Assembly: GCA_009777715.1 (NCBI GenBank)
Contig: WRLH01000001.1
Span: 118,802-182,801 of the forward strand
From: Lachnospiraceae bacterium
GTDB taxonomy: Bacteria; Bacillota; Clostridia; Lachnospirales; Lachnospiraceae
Length of the DNA: 64,000 bases
Direction: 5' to 3'
Below are positions 43,390-52,720 of the stretch, piece after piece. Under the pieces are notes generated by a model. The model was not told the DNA's origin. It saw only the letters and a program-made list of their open reading frames with translations, and did not search any database. Every line of letters starts with the position of its first letter. Position 1 is the stretch's first letter. The position numbers were made by a program, and so were the translations under genes.

Positions 43390-44487
43390 ATGAACAAGAA
43401 GATCATAACCGGATGCCTTATCGTTTTCTTTATCTTAATGCTGGTTGCAGGGATTGTTGCCGAAAATATTTATTATGATTCTTTGCCGGAAGTAATAATC
43501 GGTTCGGCAAGCAATGAGCATTTACAAGCACTTTATCCGGCGCGTGCCAGTATTATTTATGAGCGGCAAAAATATCCGCTCTATATTGATTGGGATTTTA
43601 CTTCGATAACGCCGCTTCAAAAAAATGGTGCAAGCATTGAGGAGGGAATGCCGATTTATAGCGTGAAAAAAACGGAAGTTGAGCTTATGAAAAATAGGCT
43701 TGAACTTATTGCTTTTGACCTTAAGGCCCAAAATGATGAATTGCTAAATGAAAATATGCCGAGTGAAAGAATTAACCTTCGCCGGAAAATAAACCAGATG
43801 GAAATAGAGGAGTTAGAGAACGAAATTGCGGCCCTTAAAGTTCTTTTTGAAAATGATGGGATTATCTATTCACCTCACGAAGGGATTATAACTTTTTTCG
43901 TCGCTGGCGATACGCCTGTCCGGAGCGGGAAAGAAATTGCTGTGATCGAAAAAGATACCGGAATGCGCTTTTTAAATTGGCAAATGCCCGCCGAGGAAGG
44001 ACATTTATTTGGTGTCGGGAATGCAATTGAAACAACGCTTATTAGCTCAGAAATGGCTTGGTATGGCACTTTAGAAGACAAAGAAGAAACTCATACCTTG
44101 TATATCGGAAATATTGAGTATTTCCCCCAGACCCGGATTTACGATTTTACCGCTGAAATAAGGGATACTATTTTACTAAATATGAAAGATGGGGCGCAAA
44201 CTACGATTTATTGCCGCTATATCAGTGAAAAAAGCTATGACAATGTTATTCCGACTGGCGCAATCGTATTTGAAAGCGAAACAAGAGGGTTTGTTTTTGC
44301 GTTAGGCTCAAGGCAGCGCATTTATGGGCAGGAATATTTTGTGACTCCGTATGCGGTTGAAATCATTAACTCTTTAGAAGATAAGACCGCGATAACAAGT
44401 ATTTTGGGAGATCAGGAAATTGTTCTTGCGAGCGATAAACCGCTGGCAGCTGATAAGGCCGTTAAGATTGCCGGAGGGGGGCAGTAA
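43390..44487 (+). CDS. Membrane fusion/adaptor-like protein
   Basis: 365 residues. N-terminal membrane anchor (GCLIVFFILMLVAGIVA), a short coiled coil at ~100-150 (LRRKINQMEIEELENEIAAL), a split lipoyl-like region (IYSPHEGIITFFVAGDTPVRSGKEIAVIE) and beta-barrel parts, ending with a VIPTGAIVFE segment as in HlyD/RND adaptors. GGAGACAT precedes the ATG. In Gram-positive cells such proteins assist exporters. Its placement after sugar-type permeases, instead of an exporter, is unusual. Confidence 0.75.
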   Translation: MNKKIITGCLIVFFILMLVAGIVAENIYYDSLPEVIIGSASNEHLQALYPARASIIYERQKYPLYIDWDFTSITPLQKNGASIEEGMPIYSVKKTEVELMKNRLELIAFDLKAQNDELLNENMPSERINLRRKINQMEIEELENEIAALKVLFENDGIIYSPHEGIITFFVAGDTPVRSGKEIAVIEKDTGMRFLNWQMPAEEGHLFGVGNAIETTLISSEMAWYGTLEDKEETHTLYIGNIEYFPQTRIYDFTAEIRDTILLNMKDGAQTTIYCRYISEKSYDNVIPTGAIVFESETRGFVFALGSRQRIYGQEYFVTPYAVEIINSLEDKTAITSILGDQEIVLASDKPLAADKAVKIAGGGQ

Positions 44488-44493
44488 GCAAGC

Positions 44494-45120
44494 ATGAGGA
44501 TAGCATTTTTTACAAAAATGATTAATGCCAGATTATTTACATCAATTTTTAATCGACATAAAGAAGATATCTCCGTTCTTTATGTTTTTGATAAATCATG
44601 CGGTAAGAGCGAGTTTAATAGTGTACATCTTTATGATAATGATAAAGATAATACTTATGAGTTTTTATTAGTGGAAAAAGTAGAAGTTGCTATCATTTAT
44701 GGCTGGTCTTATAAGATACCTGTTAGCATTTTGCATCAAATACCATTTTATAATATACACCCCTCATTATTGCCTCTCTATAGAGGACCAATACCGATTA
44801 TATTTCAAATATTGAATAAGGAAAAGAAAGGTGGAGTTACAATCCACAAGGTAGATGAGAACTTTGATACAGGACCAATATATCGGCAGAAGGAAATATT
44901 GTTTTCAAATAATGAAAATTTCAATTCACTGAATCTAAAATTAAGTATGTGTGCTTTGCACCTTTTAAATGAATTTTTCATTGATTTTAAGAGCAATAAT
45001 ATTACGCTATGTCATCAAGATAATAAAAAGGGATCGTACTATTCGTATAAAGATCTTGAAAAATACGATTTTAAAGAAACGTTGGGAGTTACAAAAGATG
45101 AAAATTTTAATTATGGATAG
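44494..45120 (+). CDS. Formyltransferase-family enzyme (Fmt/PurN-like fold)
   Basis: 208 residues. The formyl-THF site is marked by NIHPSLLPLYRGPIPI, with Asn and His of the catalytic triad, and the downstream DENFDTGPIYRQKEI supplies the Asp. It is much shorter than methionyl-tRNA formyltransferase and lacks its C-terminal tRNA-binding domain. Small members of this type formylate amino sugars or amino acids in natural product and surface sugar pathways. It starts 6 bp after the adaptor gene and overlaps the next start. Confidence 0.85.
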   Translation: MRIAFFTKMINARLFTSIFNRHKEDISVLYVFDKSCGKSEFNSVHLYDNDKDNTYEFLLVEKVEVAIIYGWSYKIPVSILHQIPFYNIHPSLLPLYRGPIPIIFQILNKEKKGGVTIHKVDENFDTGPIYRQKEILFSNNENFNSLNLKLSMCALHLLNEFFIDFKSNNITLCHQDNKKGSYYSYKDLEKYDFKETLGVTKDENFNYG

Positions 45121-46849
45121 TGGCGTGCATAAGGAGCATCCAGCATTAACCGCAGAGAAATTTGATGGATATGGATTGGTTTATGATGCAGCAAAAGATA
45201 AGTGCAATTCAACAATAGATTTTACCGACAATATTGGTCATGGAACAGCGGTGTATAATCTAATTAGAAAAAATTGCATGGATGCCAATATAAAAGTCGT
45301 AAAGATATTTGATGAAGATTTTGAAATTTCTGAAGAAGCTTTTATTTGTATGTTAACTTATATTTACGTTCATGAAAATCCTGATATTTTGAATCTTAGC
45401 TTGGGTCTTATATTTTGCAATGATATAGAAAGGCTTTATTCTCTTTGCCAAAAGATAAGTATGAAAGGAACTTTGATTATTTCAGCTTTTGATAATAACG
45501 GAGCTATATCATATCCGGCAGCTTTCGATTGCGTTTATGGCGTAATTGGCGTAAAAGAGATAAGTAAATCAAATCAAGTTAAATTTATTAGTAACAGCTA
45601 TGTAAATATATGCGCAAAAGGGACTGTTAGCAGACTTGCCTGGAAAAACCCGGATTATGTTCTTTTGGCTGGAAACAGTTTCTCATGCGCCATCGCAACA
45701 TCAATTATTGCAAAAGAGATAATGAATAATAATATTGCATTAGAAGATGTACCACTTACAAATGAAACTTTGCCAGAAAGAAGAAAACCTTCGTTTAAGA
45801 TTGGAAAAGCGGCAATTTTTCCTTTAAATAAAGAAATACATAGTTTGATTAGATATCCGCAGTTGCTAACATTTAAGATTGTCCATGCTTATGAGCATAG
45901 ATGTTCTGGACGTGTTGGCATGCCGTTAAAAAAACTTTTTGATATGAAAGAAGCTCCTGATTTGTGTGTACTTGATATAGAAAATATTGACTGGAACTCT
46001 ATAGATACTTTAATACTTGGGCATACTGGCCAGTTAGCTGCATTAACTAAAGATTTTGAGATAAATAAAAGATTGATTAATTTAGCCAGACAGTATAATG
46101 TAAATATTTACTCGTTTGACCCATGTCCTGAATATGACCATGTATTTTGCTCTAGCATAAATAAAGGCGATCTTCCCCCAAACCATTTCGGAAAGTTATT
46201 CAAAATTAATAAGCCAGTATTGGGGGTTTGGGGTACTAGTTCACAGCAAGGTAAATTTACTCTTCAACTAATACTCAGAGATTTGCTTACAAAGAAAAAT
46301 TATTGTGTGGGGCAGCTTGGCACAGAGCCTAGCGCATTGCTATTTGGCATGGATGAAATATTCCCTTATGGCTATAATTCTTCTGTTCTTTTGAATGAAG
46401 CAGAATCAGTAATATATGTAAATAGATTAATGAATAACATATCAGCGAGCAACTGTGATTTAATAATCGTGGGAGCGCAATCAGCGGCTATTTCATATGA
46501 TTTAAATAATTTAACCCAATTCGCATCATATCAGCAAGCATTTTTATGTGCAACGTTACCAGATGCGATAGTTTTGACTGTCAGCCCACATGACGATATT
46601 GAATATATTAAACGTACTATAAACTATCTTGAAAGTGTCGCTGAATGTAAGGTAATTTCAATATGCCTATTTCCTAAATACATAAAGTCAAATGTAATTG
46701 GGTTTTATGAAAATCATGAAATAATGACCGATGAAGAGCTTTTAAGTCACAAACAATATCTAGTAAATTCAATTATGCTAGATGTTTTTATTATGGGAAT
46801 CGAAATAGAAATGATTGAATTAGTAAATAAAATAATCGATTTTTTTTAA
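45098..46849 (+). CDS. Subtilase (S8)-DUF1611 fusion protein
   Basis: 583 residues. Residues 1-215 are a minimal subtilisin-like domain: ILIMDSG (D7), GHGTAVY (H48), SAFDNNGAISYPA (oxyanion Asn) and AGNSFSCAIAT (S194). There is no signal or propeptide, so it acts in the cytosol. Residues ~235-583 match the DUF1611 family, with GVWGTSSQQGKFTLQL as the P-loop-like motif and a PDAIVLTVSPHDD segment. Some DUF1611 proteins (DgcN) are amino-acid N-acetyltransferases. The fusion is unusual. Start at 45098 overlaps the formyltransferase by 23 nt. Confidence 0.78.
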   Translation: MKILIMDSGVHKEHPALTAEKFDGYGLVYDAAKDKCNSTIDFTDNIGHGTAVYNLIRKNCMDANIKVVKIFDEDFEISEEAFICMLTYIYVHENPDILNLSLGLIFCNDIERLYSLCQKISMKGTLIISAFDNNGAISYPAAFDCVYGVIGVKEISKSNQVKFISNSYVNICAKGTVSRLAWKNPDYVLLAGNSFSCAIATSIIAKEIMNNNIALEDVPLTNETLPERRKPSFKIGKAAIFPLNKEIHSLIRYPQLLTFKIVHAYEHRCSGRVGMPLKKLFDMKEAPDLCVLDIENIDWNSIDTLILGHTGQLAALTKDFEINKRLINLARQYNVNIYSFDPCPEYDHVFCSSINKGDLPPNHFGKLFKINKPVLGVWGTSSQQGKFTLQLILRDLLTKKNYCVGQLGTEPSALLFGMDEIFPYGYNSSVLLNEAESVIYVNRLMNNISASNCDLIIVGAQSAAISYDLNNLTQFASYQQAFLCATLPDAIVLTVSPHDDIEYIKRTINYLESVAECKVISICLFPKYIKSNVIGFYENHEIMTDEELLSHKQYLVNSIMLDVFIMGIEIEMIELVNKIIDFF

Positions 46850-46865
46850 GAATAGGGATTCTGAA

Positions 46866-47828
46866 ATGACGAATTTTGAGCATGAAAATATTGAACCATT
46901 TAATGATGTATATTATTGTGGCTGTGATTCATTAATTTATTTTACGGCTATTAAGTATTTGGGCGGAAACATATTTAGCTATATGGCAAACGATATATTC
47001 ACATATGTACATGAAAATAATAAGCCATGTCCCTCAATAGCATTAAAAAACACTCCAATCAAACCATTATATGAAATAAATGAGATAAATAATATTTGCC
47101 TTGAGAGAATTAATATCGGCAGTAATAATCTTGTGGACGTGATTAAAGATATTTTATTAAATGGAAGTATTGTGATTGTCCCGGCTGATGGATTTTATTA
47201 CCGACACCCTTATCATGATTTATTTTATCAAAGAGTGCATCACGACCAATCCTTTTTAATCTATGGCTTTAATACTGTCAACGAAACATTCAAAATTGTG
47301 GATGTTAATGGATTTGAATGGAACACAGAAAATTGCTGTTATAAAAATGAAATTGATTTTAAGGAATTGCAAAGTTGCTACGAAAATATTTTATCAAATG
47401 GATTATTATTACCAATCCAGAAGCTATCTAAAAAGGAATCAAGCAACATGATCAATTATCAACCACATTTATACAGAGAATTATTGATCGAAAATATTAT
47501 TAATAATAAAAGCGTAATTTTAGAGGGATTAGAAAAAATAAAAAATCTTACAAATAAAACCAGTATTAATATAAGTAAGACAGAGTGCTTTAATAATAAA
47601 GTGGCTTCGATTTCAAATATGTATAGAACATCAAAGATAATTGGGCATAATGAAGACGAGATTTATTTTCTGAAAGAGATCCATAACAGATGGATATACA
47701 TAGAACATTTAGTTTATAAATATGAAATGAAAAAAAGAAGTGAGGACCAAAAAATAGAAGTTTTAAGCCAGATATTTGATTTAGAAGCAATTTATTACAC
47801 GAATTTTTTTTCTAAATATGGAGGTTAA
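46866..47828 (+). CDS. BtrH-like protein (butirosin H N-terminal family)
   Basis: 320 residues. The start DVYYCGCDSLIYFTAIKYLGG, with a Cys early in a papain-like helix, and HHDQSFLIYGFNTVNETFKIVD resemble the BtrH_N family, which has a C39 peptidase-like fold. BtrH transfers an acyl side chain from a carrier protein to an aminoglycoside in butirosin synthesis. No carrier protein is visible here, so the donor is unknown. It lies 16 bp after the fusion gene and 6 bp before the next gene. Assignment rests on motif similarity only. Confidence 0.65.
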   Translation: MTNFEHENIEPFNDVYYCGCDSLIYFTAIKYLGGNIFSYMANDIFTYVHENNKPCPSIALKNTPIKPLYEINEINNICLERINIGSNNLVDVIKDILLNGSIVIVPADGFYYRHPYHDLFYQRVHHDQSFLIYGFNTVNETFKIVDVNGFEWNTENCCYKNEIDFKELQSCYENILSNGLLLPIQKLSKKESSNMINYQPHLYRELLIENIINNKSVILEGLEKIKNLTNKTSINISKTECFNNKVASISNMYRTSKIIGHNEDEIYFLKEIHNRWIYIEHLVYKYEMKKRSEDQKIEVLSQIFDLEAIYYTNFFSKYGG

Positions 47829-47834
47829 ATAGAA

Positions 47835-49085
47835 ATGACCATGCAAAAGAAAGATTCATTTTCGCATAGAGTTGGGACACAAAAACTGCGTATTCAATTT
47901 GAAGGCCGCCCACTTAAAAATGCCCAAGTAGTTATCAGGCAAAAAAAGCATAAATTTCTCTTCGGCGGATTTGATTTCAATGCAATATCCGTTGCAAATA
48001 ACGAACTTGATGATAGCAGAGCAATATTTTTACCAGAAATATTCAGAAAATTTGTTAGCCTGTTTAATTATGCAACGCTCCCATTTTATTGGGAAGAGTC
48101 GGAACTAGAAAAAGAACAGCATGAATTTGAGAGACTTAAAAAAACCGCAGAATGGTTGAAATCACAAGGATTTGCCATCAAGGGGCATCCGTTATGCTGG
48201 CATACCTTATGCCCGGAATCATTATTAAAGCTGACCAATCCGCAAATCAAAAAGGAACTTCTGGCGCGGATTGAGCGTGTGATGAATGAGTTTTCTGGGT
48301 TAATAGATATTTGGGATGTAATTAATGAACCAGTCATCATGCCGGTATTTGATAAATACGACAATGGAATGACAAGGCTTAGTAAAGATATCGGCAGGAT
48401 AGGAATTATTAAAGAAACATTTGCTAATGCTAAGAAGATTAATTCGGATGCCCAGCTGTTGATTAATGATTTCGTTTATACAAGCATTGATTCATATGAA
48501 ATATTAATTGAAGGCTGCCTTGAAGCCAGTGTACCAATTGACGCAATCGGAATACAGTCACATATGCACCAGGGTTATTGGGGAGTTGAAAGAACACAGT
48601 ATATACTTGAACGCTTCTCTCGCTTCCGATTGCCGATTCATTTTACTGAATCAACGTTGGTATCTGGTCACAATATGCCGCCAGATATTGTTGATTTTAA
48701 TGATTATATAATTGACGATTGGGCGACCACGCCGGAGGGTGAAGAAAAACAAGCAATCGAAGCAGTTACGCACTACAAAACTCTCTTTGCTAATCCTTAT
48801 GTAGAATCAATAACATGGTGGGAATTTATTGATGGCAATTGGCTCGGTGCCCCGGTTGGGCTTATCACAAAGGACGGCAGAGCTAAACCTGCTTATCATA
48901 AAATATATGAGCTTATCAAAGAAAAATGGTGGACAAGCTCATATAATTCCAAAACTGATGAGACAGGAGTTCTGATGGCTTCAGGATTTTTCGGTGAATA
49001 TGAAATTATTTGCAATGATAAGAAAGGAGTCTTTTCTTTGGCTAAAGAAAATGCTGATAATTTGATTGTTGTTGATGTTAAATAA
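47835..49085 (+). CDS. GH10 family glycoside hydrolase, cytosolic
   Basis: 416 residues. KFLFGGFDFN near the N-terminus, the GHPLCWHT strand, the acid/base Glu in WDVINEP, the IGIQSHMHQGYW strand and the nucleophile Glu in HFTEST are GH10 xylanase signatures; ITWWEFIDGNWLG ends the barrel. There is no signal peptide or carbohydrate-binding module. Inside a biosynthetic operon it may act on a glycosidic product or protect the host. A small C-terminal beta region follows the barrel. Confidence 0.85.
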   Translation: MTMQKKDSFSHRVGTQKLRIQFEGRPLKNAQVVIRQKKHKFLFGGFDFNAISVANNELDDSRAIFLPEIFRKFVSLFNYATLPFYWEESELEKEQHEFERLKKTAEWLKSQGFAIKGHPLCWHTLCPESLLKLTNPQIKKELLARIERVMNEFSGLIDIWDVINEPVIMPVFDKYDNGMTRLSKDIGRIGIIKETFANAKKINSDAQLLINDFVYTSIDSYEILIEGCLEASVPIDAIGIQSHMHQGYWGVERTQYILERFSRFRLPIHFTESTLVSGHNMPPDIVDFNDYIIDDWATTPEGEEKQAIEAVTHYKTLFANPYVESITWWEFIDGNWLGAPVGLITKDGRAKPAYHKIYELIKEKWWTSSYNSKTDETGVLMASGFFGEYEIICNDKKGVFSLAKENADNLIVVDVK

Positions 49086-49126
49086 AGGTTTGACTTTGGA
49101 TGCGCTTTAGTAATTAGCAGAAGGAA

Positions 49127-50251
49127 ATGGATATGTTGAATAAGTTTTTCACAGCTGGAGACGAGGATATTCCTTATTATATCACAGAAAATTATGGAAC
49201 AGCAAAGCTATTGTTTGCAAATTTACCTTATGACTGTTACTATATTTTTCATGATGCAAATGTTTCTGTCGCCGAGATGTTAGATGTAATTTTTTCAGAT
49301 ACAGTTCATTATGAAGTAGCAATACACGTATCAGAAAGCAGTAAAACATTTAATGAATTGAACAGGATAATTGAGTTATTAATTGATATGGGTGTAACCC
49401 GCAATTCATGCCTAATTGCTGTTGGGGGCGGGGTACTGGGGAATATGATTGGCTTGGCTGCGGTACTGCTTTGCCGGGGTATACCGTTTATCCATATTCC
49501 AACCACGATTATGGCAGCTTCTGATTCGGTTTTGTCCCTTAAGCAAGCTATAAACAGTAAACACGTAAAGAACATTATCGGATCATTCTGTGCACCGGAA
49601 TTTATCTGTGCAGTCTACCCTTTATTTAAAACTTTATCTCGCCGAGAGCATTATTCGGGATTAGTGGAGTTTGTTAAGAATGTCCTTATTTTTAATTATC
49701 TAAATGAAGATTTTATTAATACATATGATTATTTTAACTATCATCAATACAATCAGTTTGAAAAACTGATCACTTTGTCAATTGAAATGAAATCTAGTAT
49801 AATTTGCAATGATAAGTTCGAAAAGAATAGAGCAATCTGCTTTGAATATGGACATACTTTTGGACACGCAATAGAAATGATAACGAAAGGTGTTGTCAAT
49901 CATGGTGAAAGCGTGGCATTTGGCATGATGGCAGCCGCCAGAGTGAGCCGGGACATGGGATGCCTTAGCGATAATAATGTGACAAAGCATGATGAGCTGC
50001 TTAAGTTTATTATACCGCAAATATACGATATAACGAATATTGACCCAGAATGTATCATTAGGGAAATGGAAAGGGATAACAAGAGAGGGTATATTGCCCG
50101 CGAAGAGGGGGCATTGCCACTAGTATTGCTTGATAAAAATAATAACTGTGAGGAAACCTGCATCATGATAAATGTAAGTAAAATGGCCATAGAAAAAGCA
50201 ATCAGAGAAACTTGTGTGGTGATAAAAAATTGGTGCAGGGAATCCTATTAA
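49127..50251 (+). CDS. Sugar-phosphate cyclase, 2-deoxy-scyllo-inosose synthase-like
   Basis: 374 residues of the dehydroquinate synthase superfamily. The NAD site is AVGGGVLGNMIGLAAVL; FIHIPTTIMAASDSVLSLKQA followed by KNIIGSF is the BtrC/NeoC-type (DOI synthase) variant rather than the AQVDASIGGK of true DHQ synthases. Zinc ligands appear in GLVEFVKNVLI (Glu) and FEYGHTFGHAIE (His). HGESVAFGMMAA is conserved. DOI synthase makes the cyclitol ring of aminoglycosides from glucose-6-phosphate. No other aroB-pathway gene is nearby. Last gene of the operon. Product identity is an inference. Confidence 0.78.
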   Translation: MDMLNKFFTAGDEDIPYYITENYGTAKLLFANLPYDCYYIFHDANVSVAEMLDVIFSDTVHYEVAIHVSESSKTFNELNRIIELLIDMGVTRNSCLIAVGGGVLGNMIGLAAVLLCRGIPFIHIPTTIMAASDSVLSLKQAINSKHVKNIIGSFCAPEFICAVYPLFKTLSRREHYSGLVEFVKNVLIFNYLNEDFINTYDYFNYHQYNQFEKLITLSIEMKSSIICNDKFEKNRAICFEYGHTFGHAIEMITKGVVNHGESVAFGMMAAARVSRDMGCLSDNNVTKHDELLKFIIPQIYDITNIDPECIIREMERDNKRGYIAREEGALPLVLLDKNNNCEETCIMINVSKMAIEKAIRETCVVIKNWCRESY

Positions 50252-50345
50252 AACCATGTCAATACCCCTGTCCAAATTTTGTATTCAGCAAGCTCTGATT
50301 GCCACTTCTTTTTTTAAGTTTTTTAATGAATTGCTAATCCGGTTT

Positions 50346-52034
50346 TTATTTTCTCTCTTCCGTATAATCCACGGTCGGGTCACCAAGCTGAACATAACAT
50401 TTAATGTTATGGATGACAGTATCGCTGTTGGGATTATTTTTATGTAAGGTGAGGGTTGCCCATTTAAAGATGTCGCCAACAGCCGTCATGCCATTAGCGT
50501 AGATGGCCTCCCAGATATGTTTTAAAAACAGGCTGTTGACAGCCCGGTAAGAGGGAGTTGAAGCGCCAAGGAAAGAAACGGATTTAAGGGTCCTTAGCCA
50601 TGTTGAAGCAAGGCATTTATTCCGGTGAATAGCCCCTGTATTACAGGCGACACTAAAAATAATGGGGGTACTGTTTTCGGCCTTAAGATTTTCAACATCA
50701 TTAACGTTAAGGCCGATTGAGCCTCCCCAAAATTCCGGATGCCCATGGCCGCGGTAATTTAAGAATCCCACGCCGTCATTGATGGTTTTAATCAGCTCGT
50801 CCTTTTTGCTTTCCCCGTCATAATGCTTGGCGACCCGGAACTTACCTGGAATCATCTCGGCAACTGATTCCGTGTTTGCCCGAAATTCTGGCCCGCCTTG
50901 GGGCGAAGCGTCAGTAATTAGGCAAACATATGTTCGAATATCACTTTTACACGCTTGATAAGCACACGATACAGCCAGTTGGTTTTTTAGGCTATCTGGG
51001 CAAGAAGCTGGAATCCGCGATAGGGGAAACAAAGGCATGAAGCTGTCTTTTTCACAGCAGTAATAATTTTCATAAGCAACATCACCGCCGCCATCGCTGT
51101 CATAAAATAAAGGGGTGGGGATTTTGTCAATATCCCCGGCGATTAGCACGTATTCCAAATTGTCTTTTTGGCGTGCAGAAAGAAGATAAGCCCTGATGGC
51201 ATCAACCTTGCTTAAGCTTTTATATTCAGCATAAATTTCTTCCGCCAAGCCAATAATTAGAACATATTTTGTTTCTTTGGCCGTAACAAAGTCAGTGATT
51301 CCGCTTTTTAAGTCCTCTGTTGTAATAATTAAAAGTTTGGGCTTTACAGAATCGTCTTTTTCGTCCGGGCTGTCATAGCCTAAGATGTTGTTGGTGAACT
51401 TGGGGTTTGGCCTTATATGGCTGTCTTTTTCATCAAAATCACCATCAAAATCATAAAGAACATCAAATTCAACTTCAGTAACAACCTTTTTTTTTTTTGA
51501 TTTTGGCATGAACCGGACTGGATTTATCAGGATATTAGCACATCTTAGCTCGATTTTTGAAGTTTTGGCATATTCAACGATATCCGCAGGGAAGATGTCA
51601 ACTGATTCATAAATAGCACTGTCTTTTTCAAAAACTTCCTCGGCATTCCCCCGGACCTATTCCGGGCAGGGTAAGATGTCATACGTCCCGGCAAGCACCT
51701 CTTCATTTGCAGTAATATTCGCAATTTCTTTAAATACTGCCCCGGGCGGCAGAAATACATTAAGCCCCTCTTGGGGAAGCTTAGGAGCCCCGACTTTTGA
51801 AAGATGTCCTGCTTCCGGCAAATCAATCAAAGTTTTTTCTTCCTCGCCAGAGGGATTTTCAATAAAATATGCCCCCTTTAAGCGGTATTTTATCCTTGTT
51901 GAGCTGCTGGTTTGATTAGAGCGGAAGCGATCTGGCATGACGACAGTTTTGTCCGCCGCCGCTGGCCCTTCCGAAGTTTCAAGCCCTTTGATTCTTTCGC
52001 CAATGATGCCAAAATCTGAAATATTATTTTCCAT
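50346..52034 (-). pseudogene. Gingipain-type (C25) cysteine protease with in-frame UAG
   Basis: A single frame runs from ATG at 52034 to 50346 (562 codons) interrupted once by TAG at 51657-51659. Upstream is a prodomain-like part (ADKTVVMPDRFR, LPQEGLNVFLPPGAVF); after the TAG comes VRGNAEEVFEKDSAIYESVD, IELRCANILINPVRF, then the catalytic domain with His in NYRGHGHPEFW and Cys in IIFSVACNTGA. No signal peptide, so it would be an intracellular caspase-like peptidase. The catalytic part could start at 51509 by itself. A nonsense mutation is most likely; UAG ends many other genes here. AAAGGA precedes the ATG. Confidence 0.75.
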
Positions 52035-52210
52035 TTCGTTATCCTTTGTCCTTTTTATATTTTGTTCCAAAAGCCATGCCTATACAATATTCTAAAAAGC
52101 TTAATAAGTGTTGCTTTAAGGATAACTTGATTTTGGACTTGTTTTTGTCATAAAGTTGCGGTAAGATAAAAGCAAATAAGCCTTTGGCAAAATTAGAAAG
52201 GAAATAAAAA

Positions 52211-52672
52211 ATGGAAAGTATCATCGGCACGAGAAAGCTTACCCAAGTAGCATTAATAGTAAAGGACATGGAAAAATCAAAAGCGCAGTTTGCCAAATTT
52301 TTGGGCGTTCCGGTCCCGCCCCATTTTCCCGGCGGGGATTTTGCGGTTACCCAAACCAATTACCTCGGAAAGCCAGCCCCCGATGCGGATTGCTTGCTTG
52401 CCTTTTTTGAAATTGGCGACGGAGTTTCGATAGAATTAATCCAGCCGAACGGTGTTGCAAGCGTCTGGCAGGATTTTCTTGACGAAAAAGGCGAAGGGCT
52501 TCACCATATCGCTTTTAATGTTAAGGGAATGGAATCAATTATTTTGTCCTGTGAAGAGTTTGGCATGAAATTTTTGCAAAAAGGCAATTACGGCGATGGA
52601 AGCGGCTGCTATTCTTACCTAGAGGGCGGGGCGGGGATGCCTTTGATTGTGGAGTTTTTGGAGAATTTTTAG
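52211..52672 (+). CDS. VOC (glyoxalase/bleomycin resistance) family protein
   Basis: 153 residues with two beta-alpha-beta-beta-beta modules. Metal ligand candidates are in LTQVALIVKDM (Gln in place of His), SIELIQP (Glu), GLHHIAFNV (His) and IVEFLEN (Glu), the pattern of methylmalonyl-CoA epimerase-like VOC proteins. The precise substrate is not evident. GAAAGGAAAT precedes the ATG. It is followed 48 bp later by the SDR gene, probably in one transcript. Confidence 0.8.
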   Translation: MESIIGTRKLTQVALIVKDMEKSKAQFAKFLGVPVPPHFPGGDFAVTQTNYLGKPAPDADCLLAFFEIGDGVSIELIQPNGVASVWQDFLDEKGEGLHHIAFNVKGMESIILSCEEFGMKFLQKGNYGDGSGCYSYLEGGAGMPLIVEFLENF

Positions 52673-52720
52673 GAAAATTAGTTTTTTGGGCATATGATGC
52701 CTGAAAGGAAATGGTAAAAT

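Noticed and set aside
51657..51659. Pyrrolysine-type recoding of UAG as the main explanation
   Set aside because: UAG ends many other genes in the window and no pyl genes are visible, so a nonsense mutation is the default.
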